17,445 nt of DNA from an uncultured Prevotella sp. (GTDB lineage Bacteria; Bacteroidota; Bacteroidia; Bacteroidales; Bacteroidaceae), in contig UQRP01000044.1 in the NCBI GenBank assembly GCA_900543585.1, positions 1 through 17,445 of the forward strand, in the 5' to 3' direction. Shown here piece after piece: positions 7,413 through 13,959 of this stretch. Each line of letters starts with the position of its first letter. Within the stretch, counting starts at the first letter, position 1. The notes beneath the pieces were generated by a model, which was not told the origin of the DNA, ran no database searches, and was given only the letters and a program-made list of their open reading frames with translations. The translations under genes and the position numbers were made by a program.

Positions 7413-8759
7413 ATGATTCTCGATGCATTGACGGCCGTCTCGCCTATTGACGGTCGCTACAGAAACAAGACACAGGCTCTGGCTGATTATTTCTCTGAGT
7501 ATGCTCTCATCCGTTATCGCGTGCGCGTAGAGATAGAGTATTTCATCACTCTCTGTGAGCTCCCTTTGCCACAGCTGAAATCTTTTGACCACAGCCTCTT
7601 TGATCGTCTCCGCGATATTTACCGCCATTTCGATGAGAAATCGGCACAGCGTGTAAAGGATATAGAGAAGGTCACTAACCATGATGTCAAGGCCGTAGAG
7701 TATTTCATCAAGGAGCAGTTTGATGCCATTGGTGGTCTGGAAGCCTATAAGGAGTTTATCCATTTCGGCTTGACATCCCAGGATATCAACAACACCTCGG
7801 TGCCTTTGGCGCTCAAGGAGTGTCTCCACGAGGTCTTCTGCCCGCAGGTAGAGGAGCTCATCGACCAGCTCCAGCAGTATGCCGAGGAGTGGAAAGACGT
7901 GCCCATGCTGGCCAAGACCCATGGACAGCCTGCCTCCCCCACACGCTTGGGCAAGGAGATAGAGGTCTATGTCTATCGTCTCACCGAGCAGCTCAAGAGC
8001 CTCAAGGCCTGCCGCATGACGGCAAAGTTCGGTGGCGCTACGGGTAATTTCAACGCCCATCACGTGGCTTACCCCGACTACGACTGGAAAGCCTTCGCCG
8101 ACAAGTTTGTCAGCGAGAAGTTGGGTCTGGAGCGCGAGCAGTGGACGACACAGATCAGCAACTACGACAACCTCGCCGCTGTCTTCGACGCCATCCGTCG
8201 CATCAACACCATTATCATTGACCTCGACCGCGACTTCTGGATGTACATCTCCATGGACTATTTCAAGCAGAAGATCAAAGCCGGCGAGGTGGGCTCCAGC
8301 GCCATGCCTCACAAGGTCAACCCCATCGACTATGAGAACAGTGAGGGCAACCTCGGCATGTCCAATGCCGTGCTGACCTTCCTGGCTTCCAAACTCCCCA
8401 TCAGCCGCTTGCAGCGCGACCTCACCGACAGCACCGTGCTCCGCAATGTCGGCGTGCCTCTCGGCCACAGCATCATCGCCATCCAGAGCACGCTGAAGGG
8501 CCTGCGCAAGCTCATCCTGCACCAGGATAAGATTAATGCCGACCTCGACAACACATGGGCTGTCGTCGCCGAGGCCATACAGACCATTCTACGCCGTGAG
8601 GGCTATCCACATCCCTACGAGGCACTGAAGGCGCTGACACGCACCAACGGCACCATGACGGAGGAGACTATTCACGAATTTATTAACACACTTAATGTCA
8701 GTCAGAAAGTAAAAGACGAACTCATGCAAATTACGCCGCACAACTATACCGGCATGTAA
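7413..8759 (+). CDS. purB: Adenylosuccinate lyase
   Basis: The enzyme catalyses two fumarate-releasing steps of purine synthesis: SAICAR to AICAR, and adenylosuccinate to AMP. The protein has 448 residues and belongs to the fumarase/aspartase superfamily. The N-terminal ALTAVSPIDGRY is diagnostic of PurB. FGLTSQDINNT and AKTHGQPASP carry substrate-binding residues, including the catalytic-type His170. The signature GSSAMPHKVNP places the mobile-loop catalytic serine at about 295. ATG 7413 begins exactly at the conserved N-terminus. It has its own promoter and heads a purB, pseudouridine synthase, asnS unit, with a 38-bp gap to the next gene and no terminator. With guaB nearby, both AMP and GMP branches are represented, but in separate transcripts. 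Confidence 0.98.
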   Translation: MILDALTAVSPIDGRYRNKTQALADYFSEYALIRYRVRVEIEYFITLCELPLPQLKSFDHSLFDRLRDIYRHFDEKSAQRVKDIEKVTNHDVKAVEYFIKEQFDAIGGLEAYKEFIHFGLTSQDINNTSVPLALKECLHEVFCPQVEELIDQLQQYAEEWKDVPMLAKTHGQPASPTRLGKEIEVYVYRLTEQLKSLKACRMTAKFGGATGNFNAHHVAYPDYDWKAFADKFVSEKLGLEREQWTTQISNYDNLAAVFDAIRRINTIIIDLDRDFWMYISMDYFKQKIKAGEVGSSAMPHKVNPIDYENSEGNLGMSNAVLTFLASKLPISRLQRDLTDSTVLRNVGVPLGHSIIAIQSTLKGLRKLILHQDKINADLDNTWAVVAEAIQTILRREGYPHPYEALKALTRTNGTMTEETIHEFINTLNVSQKVKDELMQITPHNYTGM

Positions 8760-8797
8760 TCTAAACAATTGATTTTATAGCAACAAAACACTTAATT

Positions 8798-10252
8798 ATG
8801 TCAGAAGAATTAGACAACAAGACTCAGGAGACACCACAACAGGCTCCGAAGCAGGATGGCCGTGACGGTTATTCTCGCCCCCAAGGCCATCAGAATCAGA
8901 GAGATTATCATCCCGCAACAGGTCGCACACAGCGTCCCCGTATACATACTACACGCCCTTACAATGCCGAGCGTGCCACTACCAAGCCCGAGACGGGTGG
9001 TTTCCGTCCCGAGGGCTTCGGCTCCGCTTTAGGCAGTGAGAGCCCGCGCCCGCAGCGCTCTTATCAGTCGTCGGGCTACCAGTCGCGTCAGCAGGGTGGC
9101 TACCAGCCGCGCCCACGCTACAACAGCAACAGCTCCGAGGGCGGCTACCAGCCGCGCCAGCAGGGTGGCTATCAGCAGCGTTCGCGCTACAACGGCAACG
9201 CCGAGGGCGGCTATCAGCCGCGCCAGCAGGGTGGCTACCAGTCACGTCAGCAGGGTGGCTATCAGCAGCGTCCACGCTACAATGGCAACTCCGAGGGCGG
9301 CTATCAGCCACGTCCACGCTACAATGGCAACTCCGAGGGTGGCTACCAGCCACGCCAGCAGGGCGGATACCGTAACAACAACGGATATGGCAACCGCAAC
9401 AACGGCTATGGTAACCGTAACAACGGCTACAACCGTAACAACGGCTATGGCAACAACCGTCCCGGCTACGATCCCAATGCTAAGTACAGCCTGAAGAAAC
9501 GCATAGAATATAAGGAGGAGCACGTTGACCCCAACGTGCCCATCCGTCTGAACAAATATCTCGCCAACGCCGGCGTCTGCTCTCGCCGCGAGGCTGATGA
9601 GTTTATCCTCAAAGGTCAGGTGAAGGTCAACGGCGAGGTTGTCACAGAGCTCGGCACAAAGGTGAAGCGCTCCGATGTCGTCACTTTCAACGAGCAGCCC
9701 GTGACAATAGAGAAGAAGGTCTATATCCTTCTCAACAAGCCCAAGGACACGGTGACGACTTCCGACGACCCGCAGCAGCGTAAGACCGTCATGGACCTCG
9801 TCAAGGACGCCTGCCCGGAGCGTATCTACCCCGTGGGTCGTCTCGACCGCAACACCACCGGCGTGCTCCTGCTCACCAACGACGGCGAGCTGGCCTCCAA
9901 GCTCACTCATCCGAAGTTCCTGAAGAAGAAGGTGTATCACGTCTACCTCGACAAGAACGTCTCTGCCGAGGATCTGCAGAAGATTGCCGACGGCATCGTC
10001 CTGGAAGACGGTGAGGTGCATGCCGACTCCATCGAGTATGCCGACGAGCGCGACCACTCTCAGGTGGGCATCGAGATTCACAGCGGTAAGAACCGTATCG
10101 TGCGCCGTATCTTCGAGCACATGGGATATCGTGTCGTCAAACTCGACCGTGTACAGTTTGCCGGCCTGACAAAGAAGGGCCTGCGCCGTGGCGACTGGCG
10201 CTTCCTCACCGAGAAGGAAGTGGACATGCTCCGCAGCGGTATGTTTGAGTAA
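8798..10252 (+). CDS. RsuA/RluB-family pseudouridine synthase with repetitive N-terminal tail
   Basis: The enzyme converts a specific uridine to pseudouridine in RNA, by family most likely rRNA. Residues about 243-300 are an S4 RNA-binding domain (IRLNKYLANAGVCSRREAD). About 305-480 is the RsuA-type catalytic domain, with GRLDRNTTGVLLLTNDGE containing the catalytic Asp350, and later GKNRIVRRIFEHMGYRV. Ahead of these is a tail of about 235 residues made mostly of Gln, Arg, Gly, Tyr and Asn. It contains GGYQPRQQ, RPRYNGNSE and NNGYGNR repeats, with no hydrophobic core. The 484-residue length greatly exceeds the roughly 230-290 of the basic enzyme. The target base cannot be told from sequence; RluB-like is my best guess. 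It lies 38 bp after purB and 2 bp before asnS. Confidence 0.92.
   Translation: MSEELDNKTQETPQQAPKQDGRDGYSRPQGHQNQRDYHPATGRTQRPRIHTTRPYNAERATTKPETGGFRPEGFGSALGSESPRPQRSYQSSGYQSRQQGGYQPRPRYNSNSSEGGYQPRQQGGYQQRSRYNGNAEGGYQPRQQGGYQSRQQGGYQQRPRYNGNSEGGYQPRPRYNGNSEGGYQPRQQGGYRNNNGYGNRNNGYGNRNNGYNRNNGYGNNRPGYDPNAKYSLKKRIEYKEEHVDPNVPIRLNKYLANAGVCSRREADEFILKGQVKVNGEVVTELGTKVKRSDVVTFNEQPVTIEKKVYILLNKPKDTVTTSDDPQQRKTVMDLVKDACPERIYPVGRLDRNTTGVLLLTNDGELASKLTHPKFLKKKVYHVYLDKNVSAEDLQKIADGIVLEDGEVHADSIEYADERDHSQVGIEIHSGKNRIVRRIFEHMGYRVVKLDRVQFAGLTKKGLRRGDWRFLTEKEVDMLRSGMFE
9061..9470 (+). repeat. In-frame tandem repeats encoding the Q/R/G/Y/N-rich tail
   Basis: Within the pseudouridine synthase gene, near-identical stretches recur. 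GGCGGCTATCAGCC-type units encode GGYQPRQQ, CGCTACAATGGCAAC-type units encode RYNGN, and TATGGCAACCGCAACAACGG-type units encode YGNRNNG. The repeats differ mostly at third codon positions, which points to selection for the amino-acid composition. Copy number could vary between strains. Confidence 0.85.
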
Positions 10253-10254
10253 TA

Positions 10255-11661
10255 ATGTTTACAGATATGTCAAGCAGAACAAAGGTCGTCGATGCCCTTC
10301 GCAGCACCGACTACAACACAGACATCACAGTAAAGGGCTGGGTGCGCTCGCACCGCAGCAGTAAGGCTGTCGACTTCATAGCCTTGAACGATGGGTCTAC
10401 CATCAAGAACATCCAGATTGTCGTCGCTCCCGAGAACTTCGACGCCGAGATGCTGAAGAGCATCACCACCGGCGCCTGCATCCGGGCCACCGGAAAGCTC
10501 GTCGAGAGCCAGGGCAAGGGCCAGACCGTTGAGGTCCAGGCCAAGGAGTTGGAGATTTACGGTCTCTGTCCTTCCGACTATCCCATGCAGAAGAAGGGTC
10601 AGAGCTTTGAATACATGCGCCAGTATGCACACATGCGCCTGCGCACCAATACCTTTGGTGCTGTCTTCCGCATCCGTCACAACATGGCCATCGCCATCCA
10701 TAAGTATTTCCACGACCACGGATTCTATTATTTCAACACCCCGCTCATCACCGCCAGCGACGCTGAGGGTGCCGGTGAGATGTTCCAGGTGACGACCCTC
10801 GACCTTGATCGCGTGGCCAAGGAGGGCAAGGTGGACTACGACAAGGACTTCTTCGGCAAGAAGACCAACCTCACCGTCTCGGGACAGCTCGAGGGTGAGC
10901 TCGGTGCTACAGCCTTAGGTGCCATCTACACCTTCGGTCCTACCTTCCGTGCCGAGAACAGCAACACGCCGCGTCACCTCGCCGAGTTCTGGATGATAGA
11001 GCCGGAGGTGGCCTTCATGGACAAGGACGAGCTCATGGACCTGGAAGAGGACTTCATCAAGTACTGTGTGCAGTGGGCCCTCGACAACTGCCGTGACGAC
11101 CTGGAGTTCCTCAACAAGATGATTGACAAGACCCTCATCCAGACTTTGGAGAGCGTTGTCAAGGAGGACTTCGTCCGTCTGCCTTACACGGAGGGTATCA
11201 ACATCCTGCAGCAGGCTGTCAAGGACGGTCACAAGTTTGAGTTCCCCATCACGGGCTGGGGCATGGACCTGGCTTCGGAGCACGAGCGCTACCTCGTGGA
11301 GGAGCATTTCAAGCGCCCTGTCATCATGACCGACTATCCTACGGAGATCAAGGCCTTCTACATGAAGAAGAACCCCGACGGCAAGACCATGCAGGGCACC
11401 GACGTCCTCTTCCCGCGTATCGGCGAGATCATCGGCGGTTCCGTGCGTGAGGAGAACTACCAGAAGCTCCTCGACGAGATAGAGCGCCGCGACATGAAGG
11501 AGAGTACCTACAGCTGGTATCTCGACACACGTAAGTACGGCTCCTGCCCGCACGCTGGTTTCGGACTCGGCTTCGAGCGTCTCATCCTCTTCGTCACCGG
11601 CATGCAGAACATCCGCGACGTCATCCCATTCCCGCGTACACCGCGTAACGCTGAATTCTAA
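10255..11661 (+). CDS. asnS: Asparaginyl-tRNA synthetase
   Basis: AsnRS charges tRNA-Asn with asparagine. The 468-residue protein has an N-terminal OB-fold anticodon-binding domain (about 18-115, VKGWVRSHRSSKAVDFIALNDGS). A class II catalytic core follows: a motif 1 region near HDHGFYYFNTPLITASDAEGAG, motif 2 FRAENSNTPRHLAEFWMIEPE (from about 230), and motif 3 GFGLGFERL at 435-443 followed by the C-terminal IRDVIPFPRTP. TASDAEGAGEMF and absence of the AspRS-type insertion favour asparagine over aspartate. ATG 10255 lies 2 bp after the previous stop, suggesting translational coupling; ATG 10267 is an alternative start. It is the last gene of the purB unit. Confidence 0.97.
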   Translation: MFTDMSSRTKVVDALRSTDYNTDITVKGWVRSHRSSKAVDFIALNDGSTIKNIQIVVAPENFDAEMLKSITTGACIRATGKLVESQGKGQTVEVQAKELEIYGLCPSDYPMQKKGQSFEYMRQYAHMRLRTNTFGAVFRIRHNMAIAIHKYFHDHGFYYFNTPLITASDAEGAGEMFQVTTLDLDRVAKEGKVDYDKDFFGKKTNLTVSGQLEGELGATALGAIYTFGPTFRAENSNTPRHLAEFWMIEPEVAFMDKDELMDLEEDFIKYCVQWALDNCRDDLEFLNKMIDKTLIQTLESVVKEDFVRLPYTEGINILQQAVKDGHKFEFPITGWGMDLASEHERYLVEEHFKRPVIMTDYPTEIKAFYMKKNPDGKTMQGTDVLFPRIGEIIGGSVREENYQKLLDEIERRDMKESTYSWYLDTRKYGSCPHAGFGLGFERLILFVTGMQNIRDVIPFPRTPRNAEF

Positions 11662-11691
11662 AAAAGCGCTTACATTGTATAAATATCACCT

Positions 11692-11758
11692 TAAAGACGC
11701 GTCACGTGGTTAAATAAGCATAAAAGCTATATACTTATTTGCCAGTGACGCGTCTTTA
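11692..11758. repeat. Long imperfect hairpin between asnS and the ompA-like gene
   Basis: TAAAGACGCGTCAC (11692-11705) is perfectly inverted at 11745-11758. The stem continues inward through TGG(T)/(G)CCA and AAATAAG/CTTATTT with two single-base bulges, giving about 25 pairs around a 15-base loop. Each arm contains the self-complementary octamer GACGCGTC, 51 bp apart. The right arm lies over the spacer of the ompA-like promoter. It could be the asnS terminator, although no T-run follows, or an operator pair. Confidence 0.85.
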
Positions 11759-11769
11759 TGCTAATTTTG
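11738..11769 (+). promoter_or_regulatory. Promoter of the OmpA-like gene
   Basis: TTTG at 11738-11741 and TAATTTTG at 11762-11769 are exactly 20 bp apart, matching the Bacteroidota consensus. The start codon is 33 bp downstream of the -7 box. The -33 element and most of the spacer are part of the right arm of the hairpin at 11692-11758. Confidence 0.8.
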
Positions 11770-11802
11770 ACCCATATATTAACTTTTAGAACCATAACGA
11801 AG

Positions 11803-12660
11803 ATGAACAAGACATTAATTTTCTCTCTTTGTGCCGCTGCTCTCCTCGTCACGGGCTGTGCAAGTAAGAAGGACTTGCAGAACTGTCAGAACGAGAACCG
11901 CGAGCTCACCAACAACTACCAGGATGCCAAGGAGCAGCTTGCTGCTTCCAAAGCCCGTGTCACGTCGCTTGAGGACCAGCTTGCTCAGCAGAAGAAAGAC
12001 TATGCCGCACTGCAGCAGAGCCTGGACAAGAGTCTGAACAACACCAGCGCTAACAACATCAATATCTCTAAACTCGTCGACCAGATTAACGAGTCCAATC
12101 AGTACATCCGCCACCTTGTGGAGGTGAAGAGCAAGAGTGACTCGTTGAACATGGTCCTCACCAACAACCTCACACGCTCCCTCTCCAAGGAGGAGATGAA
12201 GGAGGTTGACGTGCAGGTTCTCAAGGGTGTCGTCTACATCAGCCTGGCCGACAACATGCTCTACAAGAGCGGGTCCTATGAGATTAACGACCGTGCCGAG
12301 GAGACGCTCTCCAAGATTGCGAAGATCATCACAGACTATAAGGACTATGATGTCCTCGTGGAGGGTAACACCGACAACGTGCCTGTCAACACCTCAGCTG
12401 CCAGCATGAAGAACATCCGTAACAACTGGGATCTCTCCTGCCTCCGCGCCTCCAGCGTCGTGCAGTACCTCATCAACCACTTCAATGTCTCGCCGAAGCG
12501 TCTGACAGCCGGTGGCCGCGGTGAGTTTAATCCCCTTGTCAGCAACGATACGGAGCTCGGCAAGCAGCGCAACCGCCGCACCCAGATTATCATCACGCCG
12601 AAGCTCGACCAGTTCATGGACCTCATCGACAAGGCACCGGAAGAGAACGCAACAAAGTAA
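11803..12660 (+). CDS. OmpA-family peptidoglycan-binding lipoprotein
   Basis: The protein has 285 residues and is predicted to anchor the outer membrane to peptidoglycan. The lipoprotein signal MNKTLIFSLCAAALLVTGC has lipobox LVTGC with lipidated Cys19. Residues about 25-125 are Gln/Lys/Leu-rich and look like a coiled-coil spacer (KEQLAASKARVTSLEDQLAQQ). About 140-272 is an OmpA C-terminal domain: VYISLADNMLYKSGSYEIN, then EGNTDNVPV with Asp191, and KQRNRRTQIII with the conserved arginines near 256-259. These are the expected diaminopimelate-contact positions. ATG 11803 is chosen because it starts the signal peptide and lies after the promoter; the in-frame TTG-type start upstream is rejected. 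It is apparently a single-gene transcript ending at the terminator at 12753. Confidence 0.93.
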   Translation: MNKTLIFSLCAAALLVTGCASKKDLQNCQNENRELTNNYQDAKEQLAASKARVTSLEDQLAQQKKDYAALQQSLDKSLNNTSANNINISKLVDQINESNQYIRHLVEVKSKSDSLNMVLTNNLTRSLSKEEMKEVDVQVLKGVVYISLADNMLYKSGSYEINDRAEETLSKIAKIITDYKDYDVLVEGNTDNVPVNTSAASMKNIRNNWDLSCLRASSVVQYLINHFNVSPKRLTAGGRGEFNPLVSNDTELGKQRNRRTQIIITPKLDQFMDLIDKAPEENATK

Positions 12661-12670
12661 TTTTCTATCA

Positions 12671-12703
12671 GAAGTCCGGAAGGACAGAATTGAAGTCCGG
12701 AAG
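12671..12703. repeat. Direct repeat GAAGTCCGGAAG x2
   Basis: Exact 12-bp copies lie at 12671-12682 and 12692-12703, just after the OmpA-like gene. The first also forms a short hairpin, GTCC-GGAA-GGAC. Related CCGGAT strings follow at 12727 and 12734. No function is evident. Confidence 0.65.
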
Positions 12704-12752
12704 TCCAGTCATTACAATATTTATACCGGATTGCCGGATGCTTATAAAAAAT

Positions 12753-12795
12753 AATGCCAGAACAGGGTGTAAGAAACCTTGTTCTGGCATTTTTG
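12753..12795. terminator. Bidirectional terminator between ompA-like and yitT-like genes
   Basis: AATGCCAGAACAGGGT (12753-12768) pairs with ACCTTGTTCTGGCATT (12776-12791) around a 7-base loop, with one G-U pair. A T-run follows on the plus strand and an A-rich run (ATAAAAAATAA) precedes it. It can therefore stop transcripts from both convergent genes. Confidence 0.9.
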
Positions 12796-12820
12796 TATCT
12801 ATCGGGTTACCCCTCAGCGT

Positions 12821-13744
12821 TTACAGCGCGGCCTGCTGCTCGGGCGAGAGGGGCTCTTGAGAGTGTTTGAGTTTCTTGACCTTGAACTTGTCGAAGCCCT
12901 CGCCATAGACGCCGATGACATTCGTCTCGGTGACGAAGGCCTTGGGGTCGATGTCGTTGATGATGCGGAAGATGACGTTGCTCTCACGGCGCTTGGCCAT
13001 GATGAAGAGCATCTTCACCTCGTGGCCGGTATAGAAGCCGTGGGCCTCGATGACGGTGGCACCACGATGGGGAAAGACGGCGATGCGCGACGCTATCTCC
13101 TTATATTTGTCGGAGATGATGAAGAACTGCACGGAGCGGTGCATGACGTTGACAACCTGGTCGACACAGTAGGCCGTGACGAGGAGGACGACATATCCGT
13201 AGATGACCTGCTCGAAGTTGTGGAAAACGAGGTAGGACGACGAGATGATGAAGATGTCGCAGAGCATGATGACTCTCCCCAAGGAGATGTCGCGGTATTT
13301 GTGCACGATGGCGGCTACGATATCCGTGCCACCCGTGGAGCCGTTGAAAGCCAGTCCAAGGCCCACACCGCTGCCACAGAAGATGGCGCCGATGAGGCTC
13401 GCCATGAACGGCTGGTCCTTGAGCAGGTGCAGGCCACCGGCATTGCTGCGCGCAAAAGTCGTCAGACCCGTGAGCACGATGACGGCATAGATGGTCTTCA
13501 CGCAGAAACGCCAGCCAAGGATCTTCAACGCCAGCGCCAACAGAAAGGCGTTGATGATGAAGTAGGTCGTCTGCACAGGTATGCCCGTACCCCAGTAGAG
13601 GACGGAGGAGATACCCGGCACACCGCCCGTGGTGATATTGTTGGGCAACAGAAAGACGGTCCAGCCGATACAGTAGCAGACCATGGCGATGGTAATCATC
13701 ACATAGTCACGGATCTCTGTCGCCACTTTATTGTTCAGTTTCAT
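12821..13744 (-). CDS. YitT family membrane protein with DUF2179 domain
   Basis: The 307-residue inner-membrane protein has five or so hydrophobic helices in the first 200 residues. It carries YitT-family landmarks: FLLPNNITTGGVPGISSVLYW near the start and GLAFNGSTGGTDIVAAIVHKY in the middle. The C-terminal soluble part (about 215-300, FFIISDKYKEIASRI, GYTGHEVKMLFIMAKRRE-like and DPKAFVT) matches the DUF2179/PII-like regulatory domain usual in this family. The transported substrate or biochemical role is not established for most members. It is transcribed divergently from the phosphate transporter and converges on the OmpA-like gene. Start at 13744 is supported by a -7 element 42 bp upstream. 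Confidence 0.9.
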   Translation of the reverse strand: MKLNNKVATEIRDYVMITIAMVCYCIGWTVFLLPNNITTGGVPGISSVLYWGTGIPVQTTYFIINAFLLALALKILGWRFCVKTIYAVIVLTGLTTFARSNAGGLHLLKDQPFMASLIGAIFCGSGVGLGLAFNGSTGGTDIVAAIVHKYRDISLGRVIMLCDIFIISSSYLVFHNFEQVIYGYVVLLVTAYCVDQVVNVMHRSVQFFIISDKYKEIASRIAVFPHRGATVIEAHGFYTGHEVKMLFIMAKRRESNVIFRIINDIDPKAFVTETNVIGVYGEGFDKFKVKKLKHSQEPLSPEQQAAL

Positions 13745-13785
13745 AGATGCTAATTACTCTCTTGTTCTTGTTTGGATTGTTCAGT

Positions 13786-13794
13786 GCAAAGTTA
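13786..13794 (-). promoter_or_regulatory. -7 element for the yitT-like gene
   Basis: Read on the minus strand, TAACTTTGC matches TAnnTTTG. No convincing -33 TTTG is found at 19-21 bp. Confidence 0.55.
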
Positions 13795-13863
13795 ACCATT
13801 TCTTTTGAAACAGAAAGGAAGTTTGTCTTTTTTTGAGGCTCAGGAATTTCTACCGCCGTTATT

Positions 13864-13922
13864 TTGTAACACGATTGTAATATGTGTTTAATGTAGCTGT
13901 AACATGCTGTGAGTACCTTTGC
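13864..13922 (+). promoter_or_regulatory. Candidate Pho-box-like operator and -7 box before the phosphate transporter
   Basis: TTGTAAC (13864), TTGTAAT (13875) and CTGTAAC (13897) are direct repeats lying on an 11-bp grid, with a weaker GTTTAAT at 13886. CTGTGAG (13907-13913) then abuts the -7 box TACCTTTGC (13914-13922). Seven-base repeats with 4-base spacers are the layout of the E. coli Pho box (CTGTCAT-N4-CTGTCAT). No good -33 TTTG is present, which is consistent with an activator-dependent promoter. Identification of PhoB as the binder is inference. Confidence 0.5.
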
Positions 13923-13959
13923 GCCAAGATAAAAACAAAAAAAGCATACATTATTATTT

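Noticed and set aside
11758..11802. Upstream start for the OmpA-like lipoprotein
   Set aside because: It would lie before the -7 box and would displace the lipoprotein signal from the N-terminus.
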